Shown here: positions 1 through 4,904 of the stretch, piece after piece
Numbering within the stretch: the stretch's first letter is position 1
Layout of the letters: each line of letters starts with the position of its first letter
Assembly (NCBI GenBank): GCA_013619005.1
Contig: JABXKY010000239.1
Location: 1 to 6,641, forward strand
Direction of reading: 5' to 3'
Length of the DNA: 6,641 nt
DNA from: Candidatus Bathyarchaeota archaeon
GTDB taxonomy: Archaea; Thermoproteota; Bathyarchaeia; TCS64
The notes under the pieces: generated by a model
Told to the model about the DNA's origin: nothing
Databases searched by the model: none
The model's input: the letters and a program-made list of their open reading frames with translations, nothing else
Program-made: the position numbers and the translations under genes

Positions 1-5
1 ATTGG

Positions 6-17
6 GGCGCGCGCGCC
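6..17. repeat. Perfect 12-bp GC palindrome (site A)
   Basis: GGCGCGCGCGCC reads identically on both strands. It lies about 95 bases beyond the stop of the B3/4 gene, in otherwise AT-rich noncoding DNA. A one-mismatch copy lies at 861-872 on the other side of that gene, and a related CG run lies at 3928-3937. Alternating purine/pyrimidine of this kind can form Z-DNA or a cruciform, and it contains GCGCGC and GGCGCGCC restriction-type sites. Its role is unknown. Confidence 0.8.
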
Positions 18-30
18 TTTCCCATATTTT

Positions 31-96
31 GGCATTTTCAATTATATCTTTTTAAATTTGACTATAAGTTTTTGTAAAGATGCCGTAGATTGAAAA
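31..96. repeat. Imperfect inverted repeat in AT-rich intergenic DNA
   Basis: GGCAT at 31-35 pairs with ATGCC at 80-84, and TTTTCAAT at 35-42 pairs with ATTGAAAA at 89-96. The two pairings overlap at one base and are not collinear, so they are alternatives rather than one long stem. The stretch between is AT-rich with several T and A runs. It lies downstream of the B3/4 gene and may serve 3'-end formation, but chance pairing in AT-rich DNA is a real possibility. Confidence 0.25.
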
Positions 97-111
97 CACC
101 TAATGCGTGCG

Positions 112-765
112 CTAGATGATGTGTCGCACTGACTCTATATTTTCACCGTAAACTAACTTCGAAAACTTAGTTATCGTAGACAAATGCTCATTAACCGTCT
201 CACGGTCTATCCCTACCGGACACCAAGCAAAGTAAAGAGGATTCACAGTCTCCCCATTGATAGACGTTCTCGCAGCCGGGCCAAAGAGAACGCTGGCCAA
301 GACGCCATCATCATCCTTCAGAATTACATCGTTTTTAACAAGAACTTGATTATTACCATTGAGTTTAACGTATTCCTCGCCATCATCAGCGAGATCATAG
401 ACAAGTCTACCCTGGATCATGTCTCTGTCATGCCCCGAGGTCAGGACCCTGTTCTCCAGCTCGGCCATAAACATACAATCCACGTGCGTTGAAACCTGAG
501 GGAATGATCTCCCCTTCTTGATGCTGTTTATCTGAAACTCAATGGGATACGTTTTCTCCCATTTATCAAAATATCCTGCATAACTCTGGATTATGAGGTC
601 TTCCTCTGGATCAGGGTAGGTTTCCCGGATTTTCTCCTCTATGAGGCGTTTAGCTTGCTCAATGTCTGGATGCGTTTTCATGTTCTGCTGATTGTTTATT
701 GTTAGACTGCCGAAGATGGCTGTTGGGTAGAATATTTTTACTTCGGGTCGGACGCTGAACTCCAT
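112..765 (-). CDS. B3/4 domain protein (PheRS beta-like tRNA-binding fold), stand-alone
   Basis: This 217-residue protein matches the free-standing B3/4 family, related to the editing/tRNA-binding B3/B4 module of phenylalanyl-tRNA synthetase beta. The N-terminal strand (about residues 1-24, MEFSVRPEV...FGSLTI) is followed by a charged helix (34-50). Next come the family pattern KKGRSFPQVSTHVD (83-96), the D-x-I-x-G-x-L segment (115-121), ADDGEEYVKLNG (126-137), the D-D-G-V block (152-155) and RTSINGETVNPLYF (166-179). A closing helix covers about 188-207. The ATG at 765 is preferred over the ATG at 771 because TTTTAGTA at 790-797 is centred about 28 bases upstream; a later Met at 681 would cut off the first strand of the fold. 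The gene ends with TAG. Stand-alone members are proposed to act on tRNA or mischarged tRNA, but that is inference here. The gene is clearly AT-richer than the rest of the window and is bracketed by two GC palindromes. Confidence 0.8.
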   Translation of the reverse strand: MEFSVRPEVKIFYPTAIFGSLTINNQQNMKTHPDIEQAKRLIEEKIRETYPDPEEDLIIQSYAGYFDKWEKTYPIEFQINSIKKGRSFPQVSTHVDCMFMAELENRVLTSGHDRDMIQGRLVYDLADDGEEYVKLNGNNQVLVKNDVILKDDDGVLASVLFGPAARTSINGETVNPLYFAWCPVGIDRETVNEHLSTITKFSKLVYGENIESVRHII

Positions 766-789
766 ACACATCGTACTCAGTATATAGTG

Positions 790-797
790 TACTAAAA
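790..797 (-). promoter_or_regulatory. TATA-like box for the B3/4 gene
   Basis: TTTTAGTA on the minus strand is centred about 28 bases before the ATG at 765, as expected for a leaderless archaeal transcript. A second AT box, CTATATA (781-787), is too close to the start to serve that ATG. Confidence 0.5.
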
Positions 798-860
798 GGA
801 TTGGATCCCAGAAAGAGGATATATGCGCGTCTTTCGAACCACTTTTAAGCCATAACCCTT

Positions 861-872
861 GGTGCGCGCGCC
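861..872. repeat. Near-palindromic GC run (site B)
   Basis: GGTGCGCGCGCC differs by one base from site A at 6-17, and both are preceded by TTGG. It lies between the stop of the hypothetical gene (889) and the B3/4 promoter. A TATA-like TTAAAAG (842-848, minus strand) lies about 16 bases further along in the direction of transcription. Its function is unknown. Confidence 0.75.
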
Positions 873-888
873 ATAGTGAAAAGGAATC

Positions 889-1203
889 TCACATTTCAAA
901 CAGGTTCCACGGCGGGATATAGAACTCAAAGTACAGAATCTTGCCGTACGAGGCGTCCTCGTAGCCAGCGGCCGAGACGTTAAGCAGGGTGGCCTTGGTG
1001 ACCACGGAGAGGATCTCCGTGGGGGTGGCCCCCTTTGAGTCGCCTATGAGTATCTTGAAGACGTTCTCGTCCATACGTAGGCCCTTGACGTCAACGAGCC
1101 TGTCAAGCCTCTCCACGAAATCGGCCAGGTACTCGCCCTCGAATGTCAGGTTGGTCCCGATGCCCTTGATCCTCTCAAGGATCTCTTTCACCTCGTCGTT
1201 CAA
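889..1203 (-). CDS. Hypothetical protein, 104 residues
   Basis: I do not recognise a family. The open frame continues upstream to 1344, but that extension runs into the creatininase gene and crosses an eight-T tract, so it is unlikely to be translated. No ATG or GTG lies between the T tract and the plausible protein start. The TTG at 1203 has TTAAAAC about 29 bases upstream; TTG at 1212 and GTG at 1191 are alternatives. The protein is acidic and soluble, with no signal peptide or membrane segment. It has an N-terminal amphipathic helix (NDEVKEILERIKGIG), a second charged helix (EYLADFVERLDRLVDV), a beta-rich middle and an aromatic C-terminus (YFEFYIPPWNLFEM). Base composition is like the GC-richer genes rather than its AT-rich downstream neighbour. 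It is followed by a T-containing stretch and GC site B, so it is probably its own transcription unit. Confidence 0.6.
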   Translation of the reverse strand: MNDEVKEILERIKGIGTNLTFEGEYLADFVERLDRLVDVKGLRMDENVFKILIGDSKGATPTEILSVVTKATLLNVSAAGYEDASYGKILYFEFYIPPWNLFEM

Positions 1204-1228
1204 TGTACCCAAGGGAAAAGGTCGGCGT

Positions 1229-1235
1229 GTTTTAA
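1229..1235 (-). promoter_or_regulatory. TATA-like box for the 104-residue hypothetical gene
   Basis: TTAAAAC, preceded by AAAGG (possible BRE), is centred about 29 bases before the TTG at 1203. It lies just after the oligo-T tract that closes the creatininase transcript. It supports the TTG start because no ATG is available. Confidence 0.4.
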
Positions 1236-1267
1236 CCTTTACTCGATCCGGACTCTGTGAAGCGAGG

Positions 1268-1275
1268 AAAAAAAA
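1268..1275 (-). terminator. Oligo-T terminator after the creatininase-family gene
   Basis: Eight consecutive T residues on the minus strand begin about 40 bases after the creatininase stop codon. Archaeal RNA polymerase commonly terminates at such tracts without a hairpin. It separates this gene from the hypothetical gene downstream. Confidence 0.6.
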
Positions 1276-1315
1276 TTCGATGGAAATCAGGGTACAACAG
1301 CGGAGCAAATTATGA

Positions 1316-2050
1316 CTATAATAGTACCAGTTTCTTGACGTCATCCACGATGTACTGGATCATGGCCTCCACGATGGCCTCTCCCTTCTCAACCGAAGCA
1401 AGCGTAGGGTCCCCATAGACTCCTGAGGCCGAGTAGACCCCCGCGGCTTGATTCTTTGGGTCACGGGTTAATCCTCTCCCACCTCTTGGGTGGTAGTCCT
1501 TTACTGCTTTGCTCATGTTGACTATCCCTGGTTTGATGTAGATCATCATGCTGGTCTCTGATTCATCTGCGTGGGTGCCTCCCTCCTGTTCAAGGAGGCT
1601 CTGGGTGTTCCCCTCAGCTTCGTGGAGGTCAGTGTACCATAGTGTAATCCCTTGATTGTGCAACTCCTCCTTAGCTGGCTCTAATGCCTGATTCGTGCTA
1701 ATCCCCGTGTTCAGGACATAATACTTGTTAACCCCGTATCTGCTGAGGCTGATGCATATATCCTCTATCATCTGCCTTGAGGTATCCAAGCCCAGGGTCA
1801 CGGAGCCTGGGTACTCGGTAAAGGAAGGATAGTAGCCATACTGTAGCGTGGGTAGAATGATGGCGGTGACCTGTTCAGCCACTCTACCCGTTAGGTACTC
1901 AGCCATTATCCAGTCATTATTAAGGGGCAGATGGGGGCCATGTTCCTTGCATCTGGCGCCGAGGGGTATCAACACAACCTCACACTGTTTGAATGCTTCC
2001 TGGGCCTCAACCCATGTAAGGTTCTCCAAGTAGATACTCCGAGCGGCCAT
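1316..2050 (-). CDS. Creatininase-family protein, divergent metal-site subfamily
   Basis: This 244-residue protein is the usual length for the creatininase/amidohydrolase-like family. That family includes creatininase, the archaeal FAPy deformylase of riboflavin synthesis and MftE. Recognisable blocks are VVLIPLGARCKEHGPHLPL (25-43) with D46, LPTLQYGYYPSFTEYPGS (66-83), YYVLNTGISTNQAL (110-123), GGTHADESETSMM (157-169) and YGDPTLASVEKGEAIVEA (212-229). The usual E-x-H-G is K-E-H-G here (K35, E36, H37), and the usual NGHGGN is NTGIST (114-119). H37 and D46 remain, but three of the classical ligand positions are changed. From memory, a subfamily with this KEHG/NTG pattern exists, so the changes may be systematic. 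The ATG at 2050 is chosen because TTTTATC is centred 27 bases upstream; the longer frame to 2092 lacks this support. The gene follows UbiD after 92 bases and ends before an oligo-T tract. Substrate unknown. Confidence 0.85.
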   Translation of the reverse strand: MAARSIYLENLTWVEAQEAFKQCEVVLIPLGARCKEHGPHLPLNNDWIMAEYLTGRVAEQVTAIILPTLQYGYYPSFTEYPGSVTLGLDTSRQMIEDICISLSRYGVNKYYVLNTGISTNQALEPAKEELHNQGITLWYTDLHEAEGNTQSLLEQEGGTHADESETSMMIYIKPGIVNMSKAVKDYHPRGGRGLTRDPKNQAAGVYSASGVYGDPTLASVEKGEAIVEAMIQYIVDDVKKLVLL

Positions 2051-2073
2051 AATGATACAGACACGGAGGTCAT

Positions 2074-2080
2074 GATAAAA
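2074..2080 (-). promoter_or_regulatory. TATA-like box for the creatininase-family gene
   Basis: TTTTATC on the minus strand is centred 27 bases before the ATG at 2050, the textbook distance for a leaderless archaeal mRNA. It decides this start over the upstream in-frame ATG at 2092. Confidence 0.6.
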
Positions 2081-2120
2081 CAGTCGAAACAAGACCGGAA
2101 CCGTGGATAATATATTCGAA

Positions 2121-2142
2121 TAAAAGAAGAGAGGGTAAAAAA
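2121..2142 (-). terminator. Oligo-T/pyrimidine tract closing the UbiD gene
   Basis: Six T residues (2137-2142) directly follow the UbiD TAG stop, followed in turn by CCCTCTCTTCTTTTA. This nearly unbroken pyrimidine run is a plausible archaeal terminator. It suggests that UbiD and the creatininase-like gene are largely separate transcripts despite being neighbours. Confidence 0.5.
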
Positions 2143-3798
2143 CTAGGTTCTTTTATCAAAGGGAAGTGTCGCCCTAAGGGCGGTCCAGTCATCTCCTTTT
2201 CGGGCATCTATTAGCAATCTGCCATCCTTGAGGACGGAGTTCTCCGCAGGTTGGAACCTGGTTGCGATGGCCCACAGCACCTGACGCCCGTCCCTTATGT
2301 CAATGTCATCATCCACAAGGGCCACCATTCTACTCCCGGACAGCGCAGGCTCATCGAATACCCAGTCAAACCCATCAGTCTCAGCGGATGGAGTGATGAC
2401 GCAAAGCGCCGGACTTATTAAGAATGATGCCTTATCGACGCCCTCTGTCGATTCTATCCTAGAAACATCTAGACTTGTTTTTGAGGGCTTTACAGGCCCT
2501 GAGGCATCTATGATCATCTTGGACGACACGCCGGGTATAACCGAGGACGGGTCAAGGAGATGGTGATACGAGGTGCCGATCACATCTATTTCGGACCCGG
2601 AAACGAAGTCACATCGTTCGGCAATTGTAGCCAGGATCCCGGCTGAGTCAGAGAGATCAGCCACATATGGGAGTACAGCTACAACCTTGACGTAATGGTC
2701 CAGCCCCAGCACAAGGGTGCCAATCTGTTTCGCCAACCCAGTTGAACCCATGGCGTTTTCCTTAAGGGAGATAAAACAAACGAAATGAGTCGCCCACACC
2801 GGCCAATTGATGTCGGAGAGAACAGGCATATGCGCAAAGTCCTGCATGCCCTTGTAGATTCTAGCCTGTTTAGGCAACCCACTCAGTAATAGATGCTCGG
2901 CAGAGTTGCTCGGGGCCACAGCCATGAAGAGGGGGTCCTTCCTCTGGATGATCCCCGTGACCTTGAACAGGTTCCTGGTTGACCTCCCGCTTATGTAGCC
3001 CGTGTACTCGGTGAACGGCCCCTCGTCCTCCTCCTCCATCATCACCTTTCCCTCCAGCACGATCTCGGAGTCGGCTGGAACCGGCAGGTCCACGGTCTCA
3101 CAGTCAACCAGCTGCACTGGCTCCCCCGTCAACGCCCCTGACTTGTGGTACTCATTAGTTATCTTCGCCGCGGTGGCAAGTGCCAGCGTTGGATGAGACC
3201 CTATGATCACTGCCGCCTCCATGGGCTCGTTAGCCTTTTTCGCCCTCTCCAAGTACTGCCACATGTGGCCCCTTGAGTGGAAGCTGACGCCGAACCTGTC
3301 TTTTCCTTGGAGGTGCATCCTGACGTAGGACAGGTTCACCTCTTCCCTTTTCTCCGGGTTCCTGGCTAAGAATAATCCAGCGGTAATGTATCGTCCTCCG
3401 TCCTGCTCGTAGAACCTGGGGATGGGCAATGAGTACAGGTCCACATCGTTGTGCAGGCTCTTTTTCTCTTTCACTGGACCGTTGCCCACGTGAACCGGCG
3501 GTATATCTTTGTCAAACAGCCTGTTCCATTCCCGGTAAAACCCTAGCCGGCTTCGAACCTTGGGGGAATCCCCGATACTCAGGCTGATTCTATCAACGGT
3601 TCCAAACAGGTTCACTAGGACTGGAATAGAGTAATCCTTTACGTTCTCGAAGAGCACGACGGGGTTTAATTTTCTCTTCTCCATCTCCGTGACATACGAG
3701 GTGATATCGTACTTCCAGTCAATCTGCTCGCTGACAGTTACAAACTGGTCTGGGACTGTCTCTTTTATTAGCTCAAGGTATGATCGTAGACCGCTCAT
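2143..3798 (-). CDS. UbiD-family prenylated-FMN-dependent decarboxylase
   Basis: This 551-residue member of the UbiD superfamily would catalyse reversible non-oxidative (de)carboxylation of an unsaturated or aromatic acid using prenylated FMN. Numbered from the ATG at 3798, the expected residues are present. N155 and R160 lie in NLSYVR, matching Fdc1 N168/R173 with the same spacing. H178 (RGH) matches H191, E245 (SEIVLEG) is the metal-site Glu, and E259/E264 in EGPFTE match E277/E282. Domain order is a short N-terminal segment (about 1-100), the split-barrel prFMN domain (about 105-300) and a C-terminal dimerisation domain. It is somewhat longer than typical 450-500-residue members. ATG 3798 is preferred to ATG 3807 because GAGGAG (3809-3814) lies 10 bases before the former but only 1 before the latter. 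Archaeal members include anhydromevalonate-phosphate decarboxylase of isoprenoid synthesis and aromatic-acid decarboxylases; the substrate cannot be chosen. No UbiX flavin prenyltransferase is in view. Confidence 0.93.
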   Translation of the reverse strand: MSGLRSYLELIKETVPDQFVTVSEQIDWKYDITSYVTEMEKRKLNPVVLFENVKDYSIPVLVNLFGTVDRISLSIGDSPKVRSRLGFYREWNRLFDKDIPPVHVGNGPVKEKKSLHNDVDLYSLPIPRFYEQDGGRYITAGLFLARNPEKREEVNLSYVRMHLQGKDRFGVSFHSRGHMWQYLERAKKANEPMEAAVIIGSHPTLALATAAKITNEYHKSGALTGEPVQLVDCETVDLPVPADSEIVLEGKVMMEEEDEGPFTEYTGYISGRSTRNLFKVTGIIQRKDPLFMAVAPSNSAEHLLLSGLPKQARIYKGMQDFAHMPVLSDINWPVWATHFVCFISLKENAMGSTGLAKQIGTLVLGLDHYVKVVAVLPYVADLSDSAGILATIAERCDFVSGSEIDVIGTSYHHLLDPSSVIPGVSSKMIIDASGPVKPSKTSLDVSRIESTEGVDKASFLISPALCVITPSAETDGFDWVFDEPALSGSRMVALVDDDIDIRDGRQVLWAIATRFQPAENSVLKDGRLLIDARKGDDWTALRATLPFDKRT

Positions 3799-3808
3799 CG
3801 GGTGCATT

Positions 3809-3814
3809 CTCCTC
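3809..3814 (-). promoter_or_regulatory. Shine-Dalgarno for the UbiD-family gene
   Basis: GAGGAG on the minus strand is separated by 10 bases from the ATG at 3798 and by only 1 from the ATG at 3807. It therefore decides the start. It is the only convincing Shine-Dalgarno in the window. Confidence 0.6.
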
Positions 3815-3842
3815 TAACGGTCAAGTCATTATTCGAACTCCG

Positions 3843-3849
3843 CTTAAAA
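3843..3849 (-). promoter_or_regulatory. TATA-like box for the UbiD-family gene
   Basis: TTTTAAG is centred near 3846, which predicts a transcript start near 3820 and a leader of about 22 bases carrying the Shine-Dalgarno. TTCGAA (3832-3837) lies between box and start point. Confidence 0.45.
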
Positions 3850-3858
3850 CTATGGATT

Positions 3859-3892
3859 CAGATGAGGCAATCTGTTTTGAGTAGGATCAAAA
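3859..3892. repeat. Two back-to-back hairpins in the UbiD leader region
   Basis: CAGAT (3859-3863) pairs with ATCTG (3870-3874) around the loop GAGGCA. Directly adjoining, TTTTGA (3875-3880) pairs with TCAAAA (3887-3892) around the loop GTAGGA. Both stems are perfect (5 and 6 bp) and both loops are six bases. They lie within the spurious tail of the MFS remnant, just upstream of the UbiD TATA-like box. On the plus strand the first hairpin is followed by TTTT, like a small intrinsic terminator. They may be an operator, part of a transcript, or chance. Confidence 0.4.
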
Positions 3893-3916
3893 TTACCGTC
3901 TCTTACAATTGCCGAG

Positions 3917-3937
3917 GGCTTACAAGCCGCGCGCGCG
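3917..3937. repeat. CG run (site C) with adjoining short inverted repeat
   Basis: Ten alternating bases, CGCGCGCGCG (3928-3937), lie exactly where the MFS reading frame stops resembling its family. Joined to it is GGCTT-AC-AAGCC (3917-3928), a short inverted repeat. Together with sites A and B this is the third alternating GC run in the window, and the only one touching a reading frame. Confidence 0.65.
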
Positions 3938-4076
3938 TAGAGTGGCATTATAGGGCCTGTCACCGTAATGGATAGGCTGAGCGCCCTGAGAAACACCAGG
4001 GCGTAAACCGGCAACAGCTTCTTTAATGACTCGTCCATGGAGTTGGCTCCGAACACAGAGCGGTCGCTATGAGGGA

Positions 4077-4082
4077 ATAAAA
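4077..4082 (-). promoter_or_regulatory. TATA-like box for the MFS remnant
   Basis: TTTTAT within a T-rich stretch is centred about 24 bases before the GTG at 4056 and supports that start. The same T-rich stretch begins about 12 bases after the TatD stop and may also help terminate the TatD transcript. Confidence 0.4.
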
Positions 4083-4097
4083 GAATATTGGGTGAAC

Positions 4098-4841
4098 TCA
4101 GAGACCTATGAGCCTCTGAAGGTTCCTGGTGCAGGCGGCTCCCACGTCCTCCTTGGGCAGATCCTTTATCTGCCCTATATGCTCGCAGCAGGTGATGACG
4201 CCTTCGGGCTTGCTGGAGTCGGTCTCTGTGAGCAGGTACTCGACAGGTGTCTCGGCTACTGCCTTGAGGTATATTGGGTCGCCCGCCTGTATGGTCCTAA
4301 GCCCTACGCTGAGCATGATGCCGTGGTCAACGCATTTGCGGGCGTAATCCACGTCTTTGGAGAAGCCATGGATGGCCAGCCCCGTGTCGGTGTTGCCTGA
4401 GTCGATGAGAATCTCAAGCATCTCCTGCCCGGAGGCGCGGTCATGGACGATGGCTGGCATCTTCAGGTCCCTCGCGATGCCCAGCTGCGCGTCAAGCGCA
4501 TGGTACTGGATCTTGGGGTCGATGAAGCGGTCCTCCCGCACCCATTCATGGGTCATCCTGCCAATGAAATCGAGGCCGATCTCGCTGATGGCTACGCATT
4601 CTGGGGTCCTGGCCAGCTCCCTGAACTTGTCCCCCACGTCGTCGTTGTACTCGTCGGCGTACCATGGGTGGACACCGACGCATGACTTCACTATCTCGTG
4701 CCTCCCGGCGGTGGTGATGGACTGCTCGGAAGAGGGGAGATCTATGCCGCTGGTGAGAAGGAGCTTGAAGCCCATCTTCTCGGCCTCCCTGATATCACCT
4801 AGGCTCATATCGCCAAGGTGGCAATGGCTTTCAGAGTACAT
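4098..4841 (-). CDS. TatD-family metal-dependent hydrolase
   Basis: This 247-residue TIM-barrel hydrolase of the TatD family (amidohydrolase superfamily) is close to the usual 250-270. Metal-site motifs appear in the expected order: HCH (H6, H8), GVHPW (56-60), SEIGLD (86-91, with E87), VHD (H133), HGF (H158) and TETDSS (D208). TatD enzymes that have been studied are Mg2+-dependent DNases/exonucleases; archaeal relatives are mostly uncharacterised, so the substrate is inferred only at family level. It is cytoplasmic, with no signal peptide or membrane segment. ATG 4841 begins two residues before the first barrel strand and is the only sensible start. The gene follows the epimerase after 63 bases, where a TATA-like box suggests its own promoter with a leader of about 10 bases. 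It ends with TGA, 41 bases before the truncated MFS gene. Base composition is like the GC-rich right-hand genes. Confidence 0.92.
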   Translation of the reverse strand: MYSESHCHLGDMSLGDIREAEKMGFKLLLTSGIDLPSSEQSITTAGRHEIVKSCVGVHPWYADEYNDDVGDKFRELARTPECVAISEIGLDFIGRMTHEWVREDRFIDPKIQYHALDAQLGIARDLKMPAIVHDRASGQEMLEILIDSGNTDTGLAIHGFSKDVDYARKCVDHGIMLSVGLRTIQAGDPIYLKAVAETPVEYLLTETDSSKPEGVITCCEHIGQIKDLPKEDVGAACTRNLQRLIGL

Positions 4842-4874
4842 GTGAAATAAATGGGTGAGGGGGTTGATAGCATT

Positions 4875-4882
4875 TACTTATA
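4875..4882 (-). promoter_or_regulatory. TATA-like box for the TatD-family gene
   Basis: TATAAGTA on the minus strand is centred near 4879, predicting a transcript start near 4852 and a leader of about ten bases before ATG 4841. No Shine-Dalgarno is visible in that leader. Confidence 0.5.
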
Positions 4883-4904
4883 CTTGGAGGGCTTCAAGAG
4901 GTAT

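Larger units (their letters stand above)
3850..4056 (-). pseudogene. Truncated MFS transporter, N-terminal fragment
   Basis: The frame begins at GTG 4056 (or ATG 4038) and encodes MDESLKKLLPVYALVFLRA followed by LSLSITVTGPIMPLYAR. This is the typical first transmembrane helix of a major facilitator superfamily permease, ending in the family's P-x-x-P-L-Y-x-R signature. A full permease has about 400 residues and 12 helices. Here the similarity ends at the CG run (3928-3937), and only about 26 unrelated, non-hydrophobic residues follow before TAG at 3850. A TATA-like TTTTAT (4077-4082) stands about 24 bases before the GTG, so the remnant still has a promoter and may be transcribed. It starts 41 bases after the TatD stop. 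The break could reflect insertion or deletion at the CG run, or an assembly join; a genuine short membrane peptide is less likely. Confidence 0.65.

Noticed and set aside
184..492. Plus-strand open frame of 102 residues opposite the B3/4 gene
   Set aside because: The minus-strand frame matches a known family along its length, and the plus-strand frame matches nothing recognisable.
1204..1344. N-terminal extension of the 104-residue hypothetical protein to 1344
   Set aside because: It would start inside the creatininase gene and read through the eight-T terminator, and the encoded stretch is not like the rest of the protein.
3826..3845. tRNA-like T-loop GTTCGAAT in the UbiD leader
   Set aside because: The bases flanking TTCGAAT do not pair as a T-stem, and no anticodon arm or acceptor stem can be built around it.
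4026..4400. Plus-strand open frame of 124 residues overlapping TatD and the MFS remnant
   Set aside because: Its sequence shows no family features and it is antisense to clear TatD motifs.
4357..4845. Plus-strand open frame of 162 residues
   Set aside because: It lies wholly opposite the well-supported TatD gene, has low-complexity Ser/Pro-rich composition and no recognisable motif. It is a shadow of the minus-strand codons.
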